From the NCBI GenBank assembly GCA_005884575.1, contig VAWW01000049.1:1-50851 (forward strand): a stretch of 50,851 nucleotides of DNA. Direction: 5' to 3'. Every line of letters begins with the position of its first letter. The first letter of the stretch is position 1. The notes beneath the pieces are model-generated. The model was not told the origin of the DNA, searched no databases, and saw only the letters and a program-made list of their open reading frames with translations. This DNA is from Actinomycetota bacterium. GTDB lineage: Bacteria; Actinomycetota; Thermoleophilia; Gaiellales; Gaiellaceae. Shown here in pieces: positions 41,596 to 50,851 of the stretch. Both the position numbers and the translations under genes were made by a program.

Positions 41596-42579
41596 GTGGA
41601 TCTCGACCTCGTTTTCCTGGGCACCTCGGCCTCGATGCCGACGGCCCAGCGGGCCCCGGCGGCGCTCCTGCTGCGGCGGGGCGGCGAGCGGCTCCTGATC
41701 GACTGCGCCGAGGGAACCCAGCGCCAGCTCCTACGCTCGTCGGTCGGCCTGCCCGAGCTGGAGGAGATCTTCCTGACGCACTACCACGCGGATCACTTCG
41801 GCGGCCTCCCGTTCATGCTCAAGACGTTCGCGCTCCGGGGCCGCGAGCTGCCGCTGACCGTCTACGGGCCGGCCGGGCTGCACGAGCTGTTCGGCGCGCT
41901 GCGGCGCCTCTTCGGCCGGCTCAACTATCCGCTGGAGCTCGTCGAGGTCGAACCGGGCGAGATCTTCGAGCGGCCGGAGTACCGGCTGGAAACGTTCCCG
42001 GTCCGTCACGGGATGGCGGCAGTCGGCTGGGCGCTCGTCGAGGAGCCGCGCCCGGGCCGGTTCGACGTCGAGGCGGCCGACGCCATCGGCGTGCCCCCGG
42101 GGCCGGAGCGAGGGATGCTGCAGCGCGGCGAGCCGGTCACGCTTCCGGACGAACGGGTGATCACGCCGGACATGGTGCTCGGCCCGCCCCGTCCCGGCCG
42201 CAAGGTCGTGATCAGCGGCGACACTGCGCGCTCCGAGGCCGTCGTGGACGCGGCACGCGACGCCGACCTGCTGGTCCACGAGGCCACGTTCGCCGAGGAG
42301 GAACGCGGGCGTGCGCAGGAGACGCTGCACTCCACCGCCGCCGACGCGGCCGAGGTCGCGCGCGAGGCAGAAGTCGGGCTGCTCGCGCTGACGCACCTCT
42401 CGACGCGCTACTTCGGCCCCGAGCTCGCAGGGGAAGCCCGCGCGATCTTCCCCGAGACGGTCGTGCCGAAGGACTACGACGTGATCGAGGTGCCGTTCGC
42501 GGAGCGTGGGACGCCACAGCTCGTGAAGGGCGGCGCTCTGCACCGGCGTGAGGAAGCCGTATCATCGGCGGCGCAATGA
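41596..42579 (+). CDS. rnz: Ribonuclease Z (MBL-fold tRNA 3' endonuclease)
   Basis: The 327-aa beta-lactamase-fold nuclease trims tRNA 3' trailers. This suits a genome in which the tRNAs here lack encoded CCA. Motifs are FLGTSASMPTAQR, DCAEGTQRQLL, THYHADHFGGLP (zinc ligands), FPVRHGMAAVGWAL, ISGDTARSEAV and THLSTRYF. I use GTG 41596 because homology begins at MDLDLVFLGT and a -10 box precedes it; a longer frame from 41515 is unlikely. It overlaps the next gene by 4 nt. Confidence 0.93.
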   Translation: MDLDLVFLGTSASMPTAQRAPAALLLRRGGERLLIDCAEGTQRQLLRSSVGLPELEEIFLTHYHADHFGGLPFMLKTFALRGRELPLTVYGPAGLHELFGALRRLFGRLNYPLELVEVEPGEIFERPEYRLETFPVRHGMAAVGWALVEEPRPGRFDVEAADAIGVPPGPERGMLQRGEPVTLPDERVITPDMVLGPPRPGRKVVISGDTARSEAVVDAARDADLLVHEATFAEEERGRAQETLHSTAADAAEVAREAEVGLLALTHLSTRYFGPELAGEARAIFPETVVPKDYDVIEVPFAERGTPQLVKGGALHRREEAVSSAAQ

Positions 42580-42788
42580 GCACCATGGTCCAGGTCGCGG
42601 TCGCCGGCGACGTCGCCGAGGCGGAGGAGATCCAGGAGATCCTCCGCAACGCGGGCATCGACTCCGAGCTGCAGGCGGCGACCGACGACGATCCGCTGAC
42701 CGTGCTCGTGCCCGAGTCGTCGCTCGAAGCCGCGCAGGACGCGATCGAGGCGCTCACCGAGCCCGACGATCTCATCGCAGAACCCTGA
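42576..42788 (+). CDS. DUF2007-like small protein
   Basis: The 70-aa acidic protein begins with VQVAVAGDVAEAEEIQEILR, then NAGIDSELQ and PLTVLVPESSLEAAQDAIEA, the DUF2007 (putative signal-transducing) pattern of a ferredoxin-like fold. Function unknown. ATG overlaps the rnz stop (ATGA). Its last ~20 nt overlap coding-like sequence of the next methyltransferase in another frame. Confidence 0.75.
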   Translation: MSTMVQVAVAGDVAEAEEIQEILRNAGIDSELQAATDDDPLTVLVPESSLEAAQDAIEALTEPDDLIAEP

Positions 42789-42864
42789 TTTCGGCAAGCG
42801 GGCGGCGCGGTACGACGAGCTGCGGCCGGTCGACGAGCAGTGGCTCGAGGTCGTCGACGCGCTC

Positions 42865-43518
42865 GTGCGCCTCGGCGACCTGCGCGGACGGCGCGTGCTC
42901 GACGTGGGCACCGGCACCGGGACGCTCGCAACCGCGCTGGCCGAGCGGTACGCCTGCAAGGTCTGGGCCGTCGAGCCGTCGCCGGAGATGCTGGAGATCG
43001 CGCGCGGCCGCGTTCCGCGCGGCGTCGGCCTCAAGCTCGGCTGGGCCGAGGCGCTGCCGTTCAAGGACCGCTGGTTCGAGCGCGCGGCGATGCGGCTCGT
43101 CGTCCACCTGCTCGACCCGCCGCGTGCGTTCGCCGAGCTCCACCGCGTCCTGAAGCCCGGCGGCATCCTCGCGATCGCGACGTTCGACCCGAGCCACTTC
43201 GCCGGCTTCTGGCTGAACCGGCTGTTCCCGTCGCTCGAAGCAATCGACCGCGCGCGGTTCCCCGAGCCGGAGCCGCTCCGCCGCGAGCTCGCGGCGGCCG
43301 GCTTCGACGAGGTGCGCTTCGAGCGGCTGAGCCACGTGCGCGAGCTTGACCGCCCGACTGCCCTGTCGCGCATCCGCGGCCGGCACATCTCGACGTTCGA
43401 CCTGCTCGACGACGAAGAACTCGTCGCCGGGACCGAGCGTGCCGAACGGGAGCTACCGGACCGCGTCGAGGTGCGGCTGGAGTGGCTCCTCGCGGTTGCC
43501 GACCGTCCCGGTGGGTAG
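42865..43518 (+). CDS. Class I SAM-dependent methyltransferase
   Basis: The 217-aa frame contains VLDVGTGTGTLATALAE (motif I), VEPSPEMLEIARGRVP, AEALPFKDRWFERAAM and HRVLKPGGILAIATF. GTG 42865 is the first normal start, but sequence typical of the family N-terminus (PDFGKRAARYDELRP and following) is encoded in frame just upstream (from ~42781) with no ATG, GTG or TTG. The true start is probably within the end of the DUF2007-like gene, for example an ATC at 42769 by rare initiation, or a base error has hidden it. Substrate unknown. Confidence 0.82.
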   Translation: MRLGDLRGRRVLDVGTGTGTLATALAERYACKVWAVEPSPEMLEIARGRVPRGVGLKLGWAEALPFKDRWFERAAMRLVVHLLDPPRAFAELHRVLKPGGILAIATFDPSHFAGFWLNRLFPSLEAIDRARFPEPEPLRRELAAAGFDEVRFERLSHVRELDRPTALSRIRGRHISTFDLLDDEELVAGTERAERELPDRVEVRLEWLLAVADRPGG

Positions 43519-43527
43519 GTTGCGACC

Positions 43528-43713
43528 GTGGACGTCGTGGGGGAGCTCCAGCGCACTGCGCCGGAGCAGATCGAGGTCAAGCGGCTCGCCGGCCAGATCG
43601 TCTGGCTCCGCGAGGGGCCGGAGGAATGGGTCGGCCCGGCAGACGAGGCACTCGCGCGGCTGCGCGGACTCGCGCCCGAGGCGGCCTTCTGGGCCGCCTT
43701 CGCACCGGTCTGA
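43528..43713 (+). CDS. Small hypothetical protein (61 aa)
   Basis: The peptide runs MDVVGELQRTAPEQIEVKRL to EWVGPADEALARLRGL and ends AAFWAAFAPV. It is mixed charged and Trp-rich with no recognised family. TAGGTT lies 6 nt before GTG 43528, the same leaderless arrangement as neighbouring genes, which supports a real gene. Confidence 0.6.
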   Translation: MDVVGELQRTAPEQIEVKRLAGQIVWLREGPEEWVGPADEALARLRGLAPEAAFWAAFAPV

Positions 43714-43756
43714 TCGACGCCGTCCGGCCGGCCGGATAGTGTCGCCCGGACACGCA

Positions 43757-43791
43757 CCCCTTTAACCCGGTCCAGCGAGGCCGGAAAGGAG
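43757..43791 (+). promoter_or_regulatory. PyrR-binding RNA hairpin controlling the pyr operon
   Basis: CCTTTAAC-CCGG encloses the loop TCCAGCGAGG, closed by CCGG-AAAGG. The loop matches the conserved PyrR recognition sequence (TCCAG-A/C-GAGGC). The 3' strand of the outer stem, AAAGGAG, is the ribosome-binding site of pyrR, 8 nt before its ATG. UMP-bound PyrR would stabilise the hairpin and block translation. A possible promoter -10 (TAGTGT, 43737) lies upstream. Confidence 0.85.
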
Positions 43792-43799
43792 TCGCCGGA

Positions 43800-44402
43800 A
43801 TGACGCTGCACGCCCACACCCCGGCGGGGGCTGCCGGGAAGGTCCTCCTCGATGCAGATGCGATCGCGCGGACGTTGTCCCGGATCGCGCACGAGATCAT
43901 CGAGGGCAACCCCGACCTCGAGCAGGTCGCGCTCGTCGGCATCCAGACGCGTGGCGTGCCGCTCGCGCAGCGGCTACGGCGGCTGATCGAGGAGCGCGCC
44001 GGCGAGGCGCCCGACCTGGGCGCCGTCGACATCACCTTCCACCGCGACGACGTCCACGTACGAGGCGGCCAGGCGCCGCTCCATCCGCAGCCGGTCGTCC
44101 GCTCGACGACGCTCGACTTCCCACTCGAGGGCCGCACGATCGTGCTCGTCGACGACGTGCTCTACACCGGCCGGACGATTCGCGCCGCGATCGAGACGCT
44201 CTCCGAGTACGGCCGGCCGGCGCGCGTCCAGCTCGCGTGTCTCGTCGACCGCGGCCACCGCGAGCTGCCGATCCGGCCCGACTACGTCGGCAAGAACCTG
44301 CCGACCGCTCGCGGCGAGCGCATCCAAGTGCAGCTCGTCGAGGTCGACGAGGTCGACAGGATCCTGCTCGTCCCGACTCCCGAGGAGGCGCACCGTGCCT
44401 GA
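43800..44402 (+). CDS. pyrR: PyrR bifunctional pyrimidine operon regulator / uracil phosphoribosyltransferase
   Basis: PyrR binds pyr mRNA in response to uridine nucleotides and has uracil PRTase activity. The 200-aa protein contains IAHEIIEGNPDLEQVALVGI, QTRGVPLA, the PRPP-binding VLVDDVLYTGRTIRAAIE, LVDRGHRELPIRPDYVGKNL and a C-terminal VDEVDRI. First gene of pyrR-pyrB-pyrC-carA-carB-pyrK, with its own binding site in the leader. Overlaps pyrB by 8 nt. Confidence 0.96.
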   Translation: MTLHAHTPAGAAGKVLLDADAIARTLSRIAHEIIEGNPDLEQVALVGIQTRGVPLAQRLRRLIEERAGEAPDLGAVDITFHRDDVHVRGGQAPLHPQPVVRSTTLDFPLEGRTIVLVDDVLYTGRTIRAAIETLSEYGRPARVQLACLVDRGHRELPIRPDYVGKNLPTARGERIQVQLVEVDEVDRILLVPTPEEAHRA

Positions 44403-45390
44403 GCTTCGAGTGATCGGCGAGGAGATGCGGCCGCCTGCGCCGCCCGAGCGGCGCCACCTGATCTCGATCAAGGATCTCGCGCGCGAGGACGTCGAGCGGC
44501 TGCTCGCGATTGCGCGCACGTTCGAGTCGAGCCTCGACCGCGAGGTGAAGAAGCTGCCCGCGCTGAAGGGCCGGCTCGTCGTCAACCTGTTCTACGAGTC
44601 GTCCACGCGCACGTCGTCGAGCTTCGAGCTCGCGGCGAAGCGGCTCTCGGCCGACACGATGTCGATCAAGTCGGCGGGCTCGTCGATGGACAAGGGCGAG
44701 TCGCTGAAGGACACGGCGCTGACGCTCGGCGCGTACGACCCGGACGTGATCGTCATCCGCCACCCACAGATCGGCGCCCCGCACCTCGTCGCCCGGGCGA
44801 CACGCGCGCACGTCGTCAATGCCGGCGACGGAAAGCATCAGCATCCAACGCAGGCACTGCTCGACCTTTACACGATCCGCGCGGAGCTCGGCCGCATCGA
44901 GGGGTTGCACGTCGCGATCGTCGGCGACGTCATGCACAGTCGCGTCGCGCGGTCGCTGACGCAGGCGCTGACGCTGATGGGCGCATCGGTGACGCTCGTC
45001 GGACCGCCGGCGCTGCTGCCGCGCGACGTCGAGGTGCTCGGCTGCGACGCGACGACCGACATCCGCGCGATCGCGGACGCGAACATCGTCTACGTCCTGC
45101 GCATGCAGCGTGAGCGGATGGAGGCCGGCGCGAACTACGTACCGAGCCTGCGCGAGTACGCGGCGCGCTGGGGGATCACTCCGGAGCGCGTGCGTCCCGG
45201 CCAGAAGGTGATGCATCCCGGCCCGATGAACCGCGGCGTCGAGATCGACCCGCGCGTTGCGGATCATCGCGACGCGCTGATCGAGAGCCAGGTGCGAGCC
45301 GGTCTCGTCACGCGCATGGCGGTGCTCTACGACCTCCTGACGAGCGGCCCGGTGCCCGTGCAGGTCGCCGCAGCGGTGGAGGTCGCGTGA
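44395..45390 (+). CDS. pyrB: Aspartate carbamoyltransferase catalytic subunit
   Basis: The 331-aa ATCase condenses carbamoyl phosphate and aspartate. Motifs are FYESSTRTSSSFELAAKRL (carbamoyl-phosphate loop), SSMDKGESLKDTALTLGAY, RHPQIGAPHLVA, GDGKHQHPTQALLDLYTI, VGDVMHSRVARSL and HPGPMNRGVEI. It has a short N-terminal extension (~20 aa). No pyrI regulatory subunit follows. GTG 44395 overlaps pyrR and the stop overlaps pyrC. Confidence 0.96.
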   Translation: MPELRVIGEEMRPPAPPERRHLISIKDLAREDVERLLAIARTFESSLDREVKKLPALKGRLVVNLFYESSTRTSSSFELAAKRLSADTMSIKSAGSSMDKGESLKDTALTLGAYDPDVIVIRHPQIGAPHLVARATRAHVVNAGDGKHQHPTQALLDLYTIRAELGRIEGLHVAIVGDVMHSRVARSLTQALTLMGASVTLVGPPALLPRDVEVLGCDATTDIRAIADANIVYVLRMQRERMEAGANYVPSLREYAARWGITPERVRPGQKVMHPGPMNRGVEIDPRVADHRDALIESQVRAGLVTRMAVLYDLLTSGPVPVQVAAAVEVA

Positions 45391-46658
45391 TGCTCTTCTG
45401 GAAGAACGGCAGCCGCGACAGTCTCACGCTCGAAGGTCGCGTGATCGATCCGACTGAGGGCATCGACGCCTGCCTGAAGCTGACGATCGAAAACGGCGTG
45501 ATCGCACGGATCGAGCCCGGCGGTGACGCGCGATACACGATCGCGCCCGCGTTCGTCGACCCGCACGTGCACTTGCGCACGCCCGGCCGCGAGGACGAGG
45601 AGACGCTCGTGTCGGGCACCGCGGCGGCGGCCGCCGGCGGCTACTGCGCGATCCTCGCGATGCCGAATACGGATCCCGTCGTCGACAGCGCCGCGACGCT
45701 CGGCTCGCTGGTCGAGGCCGCCCGCGCCGAGGCGGAGATCCCGACCGGCTTCCTCGCCGCGATCACGAAGGGGGAGGGCGGCGCCGAGCTGACGGAGATG
45801 GCCGAGCTCGCCGACGCGGGCGCAGCCGGCTTCACCGACGACGGGCGACCCGTCGTCTCTGCAGGACTGATGCGGCGCGCGCTCCAGTACGGCGGCTTCG
45901 CCGGCCGGCGGATCGCGCTCCACTGCGAGGAGCCGACGCTCTCGAAGGGCGGTCACATGCACGAGGGCGCGGTCTCGGCCGAGCTCGGCTTCGGCGGCTA
46001 TCCGTCCGTCGGCGAGTCGGTGATGGTCGAGCGCGACCTCGCGCTCGCACGCTACGAGGACCAGCCGCTTCACCTGCTCCACCTGAGCGCGGCCCAGTCG
46101 GTCGCGGCCCTGCGCGCCGCGCTCGATGCGGGGGTTGAGGCGACCGCGGAGGTGACGCCGCACCACCTCTGCCTCACCGACGAGGCCGTCCGCTCGCTCG
46201 ACGCGAACGTGAAGATGAATCCGCCGCTGCGCGCGCGTGAGGATCGTCTTGCGCTCCTCGACGCGCTCAAGGACGGCACGATCGGCGCGATCGCCACCGA
46301 CCACGCACCGCACGCCCGCCACGAGAAGGAGGTGCCGTTCGAAGCGGCGCCCTTCGGCGTCACCGGCCTCGAGACCGCGTTCGCCGCGCTGTATACAAAT
46401 CTCGTACAAACGGGCCTGCTCGACCTCGATACGCTCCTCGAGCGCATGTCGGCGGGGCCGGCGAGGGTCTACAGGCTGGAGCGGCCGCGGGTCGCAACGG
46501 GTGCGCCCGCGAACCTCGTCGTCCTCGACCTCGACATGGCGTGGCGGGTGGAGGAGGACGGATTCCGCTCGCGCTCGGTGAACTCCTGGCTGCTCGGCCA
46601 GACACTGAAGGGAAAGGTTCGGATGACGGTCGCGGCAGGGAAGGTCGTTCACTCGTGA
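45390..46658 (+). CDS. pyrC: Dihydroorotase (multifunctional complex type)
   Basis: The 422-aa amidohydrolase cyclises carbamoyl aspartate. Metal-site DPHVHLRTPGREDEETL, SGTAAAAAGGYCAILAMPNT, LHCEE, HLLHLSAAQSV, EVTPHHLCLTDE, NPPLRAREDR and the catalytic IATDHAPHARHEKE are present. This is the class I PyrC usual in operons with pyrB. ATG 45390 overlaps the pyrB stop (TGATG); GTG 45387 is the alternative. GTGA overlap with carA. Confidence 0.96.
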   Translation: MLFWKNGSRDSLTLEGRVIDPTEGIDACLKLTIENGVIARIEPGGDARYTIAPAFVDPHVHLRTPGREDEETLVSGTAAAAAGGYCAILAMPNTDPVVDSAATLGSLVEAARAEAEIPTGFLAAITKGEGGAELTEMAELADAGAAGFTDDGRPVVSAGLMRRALQYGGFAGRRIALHCEEPTLSKGGHMHEGAVSAELGFGGYPSVGESVMVERDLALARYEDQPLHLLHLSAAQSVAALRAALDAGVEATAEVTPHHLCLTDEAVRSLDANVKMNPPLRAREDRLALLDALKDGTIGAIATDHAPHARHEKEVPFEAAPFGVTGLETAFAALYTNLVQTGLLDLDTLLERMSAGPARVYRLERPRVATGAPANLVVLDLDMAWRVEEDGFRSRSVNSWLLGQTLKGKVRMTVAAGKVVHS

Positions 46659-47695
46659 CGGGTTTCCTGGCGCTCGAGGACGGCAACGTCTTCCGCGGCG
46701 AGTCGGTCGGCGCGCAAGGGTTCGCGTGCGGCGAAGCGGTGTTCACGACTGGGATGTCCGGCTACCAGGAGGTCGTCACCGACCCGAGCTTCGCGGAGCA
46801 GCTCGTCTGCTTCACGGCTCCGATGATCGGCAACTACGGTGTCGACGATGCGCGGTCGGAGTCGCGGCGCGCGCACGCGAAGGCGGTGCTGATGCGCGAG
46901 GCGCGCGGGCCGGCGTGGACCGACTGGCTGCACGAGCGCGGTGTCGTCGCCCTGACCGGCGTCGACACGCGCACGCTTGTCCTGAAGCTGCGCGAGGCTG
47001 GGGCGATGCAGGCGGTGCTCGTCGCCGGGGACGGGTCGGAGGAGGAGGCCGTGCGGACGGCGCGCGCGCAGCCGGCGATGGCCGGGCGCGCGCTCGTGCA
47101 CGGGGTTTCGTCCGACGAGCCGTACGTCTTCACTGACGAAGGGAAGGCGCGGATCGCTGTGGTGGATTACGGCGTGAAGCGGTCCGTGCTGCGCCGCCTG
47201 GCGGCCGCGGGCGCAGCGGTCACGGTCTACCCGCACGACGTCGACGCGGACGAGCTCGCCGGCTACGACGGCGTCCTGCTCTCGCCGGGGCCGGGGGATC
47301 CGGCGCCGCTCGAGGCCGAGACGGCGGTCGTCGGCGAACTGCTCGGCCGTACGCCGGTGCTCGGCATCTGCCTCGGCCACCAGCTTGTTGCGCTCGCGAC
47401 GGGACACGAGACCTTCAAGCTGCCGTTCGGGCACCGCGGCGCGAACCATCCGGTGCTCGAGCGCGCGTCGGGCCGTGTTCTCGTGACGAGCCAGAACCAC
47501 GGCTTCGCGGTCGCGGCGAGCGATGCGGAGCAGGCGACGCACATCTCGCTCTACGACGAGACGGTCGAAGGGCTCGAATTCCCGGAGCTGCACGCGCGCT
47601 CGCTGCAGTTCCACCCGGAGGCGGGCCCCGGCCCGCACGACTCGTGGCCGCTGATCGAGCGGTGGGTGAAGGAGGTCGCCGATGGCGAGGCGTAG
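46655..47695 (+). CDS. carA: Carbamoyl-phosphate synthase small subunit (glutaminase)
   Basis: The 346-aa subunit supplies ammonia from glutamine to CarB. The N-terminal domain has [28 protein letters not shown] and NYGVDD. The C-terminal class I glutaminase shows LLSPGPGDP, the nucleophile [24 protein letters not shown] and the catalytic His/Glu in [15 protein letters not shown] 46655 overlaps the pyrC stop, and the end overlaps carB by 14 nt. Confidence 0.96.
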   Translation: MTGFLALEDGNVFRGESVGAQGFACGEAVFTTGMSGYQEVVTDPSFAEQLVCFTAPMIGNYGVDDARSESRRAHAKAVLMREARGPAWTDWLHERGVVALTGVDTRTLVLKLREAGAMQAVLVAGDGSEEEAVRTARAQPAMAGRALVHGVSSDEPYVFTDEGKARIAVVDYGVKRSVLRRLAAAGAAVTVYPHDVDADELAGYDGVLLSPGPGDPAPLEAETAVVGELLGRTPVLGICLGHQLVALATGHETFKLPFGHRGANHPVLERASGRVLVTSQNHGFAVAASDAEQATHISLYDETVEGLEFPELHARSLQFHPEAGPGPHDSWPLIERWVKEVADGEA

Positions 47696-50600
47696 CGACC
47701 TCGAGTCGATCTGCCTGATCGGCTCCGGCCCGATCGTTATCGGCCAGGCGTGCGAGTTCGACTACGCGGGCTGCCAGGCGCTCAAGGTGCTCCGCGCCGA
47801 CGGCTTCCGGACGATCGTCGTCAACTCGAACCCCGCGACGATCATGACCGACCCGGGCTTCGCCGACCGGACGTACATCGAGCCGCTCGATCTCGAGAGC
47901 GTCGCCGGCGTGCTGCGGCGCGAGCGGCCCGACGCCGTGCTGCCGACGATGGGCGGCGGAACGGCACTCAACCTCGCGCGCGAGCTCGCCGAGGCCGGCG
48001 TGCTCGACGAGCTCGGAATCGAGCTGATCGGCGCGCCGCTCGAGGTGATCCGGCGCGCCGAGGACCGCGAGCTCTTCAAACGCGCAGTCGGGTCATGCGG
48101 TCTCAAGGTTCCCGCCTCGACGATCGTCACCTCTCTCGAGCAATTGGCGGGCCTGACCGCGCCGGCCGTGGTCAGGCCCGCGTTCACGCTCGGCGGCCAC
48201 GGCGGCGGCTTCGTGTGGACGCACGACGAGCTGCGCCGTCAGGTCGAGATCGGACTGCACGAGTCGCCGATCTCGCAGGTCCTGGTCGAGGAGTCGGTGC
48301 GCGGCTGGGACGAGTTCGAGCTCGAGGTCGTGCGCGACCGCGTCGACAACGTCGTGATCGTCTGCTCGATCGAGAACCTCGACCCGATGGGCGTGCACAC
48401 CGGCGACTCGGTCACCGTCGCGCCGCAGATGACGCTCTCCGACGAGGCGTACCAGGAGCTGCGTGACGCAGCCGCGGCGGTGATCCGCGCGGTGGGCGTC
48501 GACACCGGCGGCTCGAACATCCAGTTCGCTCGCCATCGCGAGACCGGTGAGCTGCGCGTGATCGAGATGAACCCCCGCGTCTCTCGCTCGTCGGCGCTCG
48601 CGTCGAAGGCGACGGGCTATCCGATCGCGAAGGTCGCCGCGAAGCTCGCAGTCGGCTACACGCTCGACGAGATCCCGAACGACCTCACCGGGACGACGCC
48701 CGCGAGCTTCGAGCCGACACTCGACTACGTCGTCGTCAAGTTCCCGCGGTTCGCGTTCGAGAAGTTCCCCGGCGCCGACCGCACGCTAGGCACGCAGATG
48801 AAGTCCGTCGGCGAGACGATGGGGATCGGTCGCAGCTTCACGGAGGCGCTGCTGAAGGCGATGCGCTCGCGCGAGCTCGACGCGGGTGCGACGACGCCGT
48901 GGGCGACGCTCGCCGAGACGCCCGAGGACATCCATCCGTTCTTCGACGACGAGATCCTCCGCATCCAGGAAGCGCTCTTCTGGATCGACACGATCGAGGG
49001 GCTCGGCGCAGCCGACTGGCTGCGGCTCAAGCGGCTCGGGATCTCCGATGCGGAGATCGCGGCGGCCGCCGACGCGACGGAAGCGGAGGCACGCGCCGCG
49101 CGGCTCGCGCACGGCATCCGCCCGGCGTACAGGCGCGTCGACTCGTGCGCCGGCGAGGTCGAGGCCGCATCGAACTACTACTACTCGACGTGGGGCGAGG
49201 CCGATGAGGAGCCGCCGCCGCGCGACACGAAGAAGGTCGTCATCCTCGGCAGCGGCCCGAACCGCATCGGCCAGGGGATCGAGTTCGACTACTGCTGCGT
49301 ACATGCGACGCAGAGCTTCCGCGCGTTCGGCTACGAGGCCGTGATGGTCAACTGCAACCCCGAGACGGTCTCGACGGATTACGACACGAGCGACCGCCTG
49401 TACTTCGAGCCGCTCGACGACGAGTCGGTGTTGTCGGTGCTGGACCGCGAGCGGCCGGACGGCGTTGTGATCCAGTTCGGCGGCCAGACGCCGCTGAAGC
49501 TCGCACGCGCGATCGAGCAGGCCGGCTTCCGGGTCCTCGGCACACCGTTCGAGGCAGTCGACCTCGCGGAGGATCGCGAACGATTCGGCGCGCTGCTCGC
49601 GTCCCTCGGAATTCGTTGCCCGGAGTGGCGGATCGTCTCCGGCGACTGGCGCGAGGCGCAAGCCGCCGCGGAGGAGATCGGCTATCCGGTGCTGATCCGG
49701 CCGTCGTACGTGCTCGGCGGCCGCGCGATGCGCGTCTGTTACGAGCCGGACGACATCAAGGCGACGCTCGAGCGTGCACTGTTCGAGCAGGTGCTCGTCG
49801 ACCGCTTCGTCGAGAACGCCGTCGAGATCGATGTCGATGCGGTGTGCGACGGGGAGGACGTCTTCATCGGCGCTGTCATGCAGCACATCGAGGAGGCGGG
49901 CGTGCACTCCGGGGACTCGTCGTGCGTGCTGCCGGCGCAGTCGCTGACGGCGGCGACGCAGCGCGAGATCGAGCGGACGGTGCGGCGTCTCGGGCCGGCG
50001 CTCGGCGTGGTCGGCCTGCTCAACGTGCAGCTCGCCGTCGCCGACGGCGAGGTGTTCGTGCTGGAGGCGAATCCGCGCGCGTCCCGCACGGTGCCGTTCG
50101 CGTCGAAGGCGACGGGCGTCAATCTCGTCGAGGCAGCGTGCCGCGTCGCCGCCGGCGCGAAGCTCTCCGACCTGAACCTGCCCCGGAACCAGGCACCCAG
50201 GCAGGTCTCGGTGAAGGCGGCGGTGCTGCCGTTCGCGCGCTTCCCGGGCAGCGATCCGGTGCTCGGGCCGGAGATGCGGGCCACGGGCGAGGTGATGGCG
50301 ACCGCGGACGACCTACCGACGGCGCTCGAGAAGGCGGAACGCGCAGCCGGGCGGCCCCTGCCGCACAGCGGCACCGTCTTCCTCTCCGTCCGGGAAGCCG
50401 ACAAGCCGGCGGCCGTGCCCGTCGCCGCGGCGCTCGCCGGGCTCGGGTTCCGGCTGCTCGCGACGCACGGCACGGCGGTGACGCTGCGCGCGGCCGGGCT
50501 CGAGGTCGAGGAGGTCGCGAAGGTGAGCGAGGGGAAGGAGCAGACCGTCGTCGAGCTGATCCGGCGCGGCGCCTGCGACCTCGTCGTCAACACGCCCGAG

Positions 50601-50777
50601 GGATCCGGCGCGCGGACGGACGGCTATCTGATCCGCGAAGCAGCGCTGCGGGCGCGCGTCCCCTGTGTGACGACGATCGCGGGCGCGGCCGCGGCGGTGC
50701 ACGCGATCGGCAACGCGCGCGCCGAGGCCGCGCTCTCGCTGCAGGAGCGGATCGATGCTGCGACGCGAACGGCTTAG
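47682..50777 (+). CDS. carB: Carbamoyl-phosphate synthase large subunit
   Basis: The 1031-aa subunit contains two homologous ATP-grasp halves ([16 protein letters not shown] and [16 protein letters not shown] each open one). [20 protein letters not shown] and [20 protein letters not shown] are the metal/ATP sites. An oligomerisation segment lies between ([17 protein letters not shown]), and a C-terminal MGS-like allosteric domain follows ([20 protein letters not shown]). It is about 40 residues shorter than the E. coli enzyme. Its last 23 nt overlap the next gene. Confidence 0.97.
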   Translation: MARRSDLESICLIGSGPIVIGQACEFDYAGCQALKVLRADGFRTIVVNSNPATIMTDPGFADRTYIEPLDLESVAGVLRRERPDAVLPTMGGGTALNLARELAEAGVLDELGIELIGAPLEVIRRAEDRELFKRAVGSCGLKVPASTIVTSLEQLAGLTAPAVVRPAFTLGGHGGGFVWTHDELRRQVEIGLHESPISQVLVEESVRGWDEFELEVVRDRVDNVVIVCSIENLDPMGVHTGDSVTVAPQMTLSDEAYQELRDAAAAVIRAVGVDTGGSNIQFARHRETGELRVIEMNPRVSRSSALASKATGYPIAKVAAKLAVGYTLDEIPNDLTGTTPASFEPTLDYVVVKFPRFAFEKFPGADRTLGTQMKSVGETMGIGRSFTEALLKAMRSRELDAGATTPWATLAETPEDIHPFFDDEILRIQEALFWIDTIEGLGAADWLRLKRLGISDAEIAAAADATEAEARAARLAHGIRPAYRRVDSCAGEVEAASNYYYSTWGEADEEPPPRDTKKVVILGSGPNRIGQGIEFDYCCVHATQSFRAFGYEAVMVNCNPETVSTDYDTSDRLYFEPLDDESVLSVLDRERPDGVVIQFGGQTPLKLARAIEQAGFRVLGTPFEAVDLAEDRERFGALLASLGIRCPEWRIVSGDWREAQAAAEEIGYPVLIRPSYVLGGRAMRVCYEPDDIKATLERALFEQVLVDRFVENAVEIDVDAVCDGEDVFIGAVMQHIEEAGVHSGDSSCVLPAQSLTAATQREIERTVRRLGPALGVVGLLNVQLAVADGEVFVLEANPRASRTVPFASKATGVNLVEAACRVAAGAKLSDLNLPRNQAPRQVSVKAAVLPFARFPGSDPVLGPEMRATGEVMATADDLPTALEKAERAAGRPLPHSGTVFLSVREADKPAAVPVAAALAGLGFRLLATHGTAVTLRAAGLEVEEVAKVSEGKEQTVVELIRRGACDLVVNTPEGSGARTDGYLIREAALRARVPCVTTIAGAAAAVHAIGNARAEAALSLQERIDAATRTA

Positions 50778-50851
50778 CGTCACCGGGCGCGAGGCCGTGG
50801 GTCCGTACACGCTGCTGCGCGTCGAGCGCGGCGGGCTCGACCCCGGCCGCC
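50755..50851 (+). CDS. pyrK: Dihydroorotate dehydrogenase electron-transfer subunit (partial)
   Basis: ATG 50755, inside the end of carB, opens a frame running off the right edge. It begins [20 protein letters not shown] then VERGGLDPG. The V-x-x-R-E-V-G-P-Y-x-L-L-R-V pattern is typical of the FAD-binding start of PyrK-like oxidoreductase subunits, and pyrK is expected after carB. Only 32 residues are visible. Confidence 0.65.
   Translation, partial: MLRRERLSVTGREAVGPYTLLRVERGGLDPGR

Overview
The window is GC-rich, densely coded chromosomal DNA of an actinobacterium. The best fit is a deep-branching lineage such as class Thermoleophilia (for example Gaiellales or Solirubrobacterales). This is inferred from whiA beside gap-pgk-tpiA, a HemQ-type coproheme decarboxylase, an actinobacterial-style PyrR leader, class I aldolase with class II FBPase, and many GTG/TTG starts sitting 6-9 nt behind a TANNNT box (likely leaderless mRNAs). 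I see no rRNA and no CRISPR array. Two tRNA genes are present: Gly-CCC and Arg-CCG.

Layout. 0-10 kb: start of an IS481-like transposase at the edge, hemQ with a secreted glycosidase-like protein, a frameshifted uvrC, an MFS exporter, a TPM-like Gly-rich protein behind a frameshifted LPG-synthase-type membrane protein, proline-catabolic pruA, and ogt. 10-17 kb: whiA, gap, pgk, tpiA, gpmI and an ECF sigma factor (lower glycolysis), with a frameshifted cation-efflux gene between pgk and tpiA. 17-25 kb: a DUF4375-like lipoprotein and a phosphoesterase divergent from an M48 protease, DUF3467 divergent from an RCK-type channel, argS with an altered HIGH motif, then glpX and fba convergent across a perfect palindrome (gluconeogenesis).

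25-29 kb: tRNA-Gly is followed by about 420 nt of non-coding sequence full of hairpins whose loops repeatedly show CCGCA(G), ending in a strong intrinsic terminator just upstream of a DEAD-box helicase. Then come an Ap4A-phosphorylase-type HIT protein, corA, a tiny membrane protein and a REC-GGDEF protein. 29.7-34.8 kb is an accessory patch: remnants of a restriction-endonuclease-like gene, a dienelactone hydrolase and a transposase, then an apparently intact two-gene RiPP-like unit. That unit is a 72-aa Cys-free precursor-like peptide, a 14-bp hairpin, and an RRE/PqqD-like plus M50 membrane metalloprotease. Two decayed genes follow (DUF2156 and a nucleoside-kinase-like P-loop protein).

35-43.7 kb: a dgcA-dgcN-like pair (dipeptide epimerase fold plus DUF1611) coupled to a second secreted glycosidase-like protein, a small phosphoesterase, a LysM protein divergent from a putative DNA-binding protein, SnoaL-like and HD-GYP proteins, ribonuclease Z, DUF2007-like and methyltransferase genes. 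43.7-50.85 kb: the de novo pyrimidine operon pyrR-pyrB-pyrC-carA-carB-(pyrK, cut by the window edge), nearly every gene overlapping the next, preceded by a PyrR-binding RNA hairpin that contains the ribosome-binding site.

The strongest candidates for something new are the RiPP-like unit (31335-33556) and the multi-hairpin RNA (25248-25671). Several otherwise ordinary genes (uvrC, the membrane protein, the cation-efflux gene) carry single frameshifts or small deletions. Either lineage-specific decay or consensus errors in a metagenome assembly would explain these, and sequence alone cannot separate the two.
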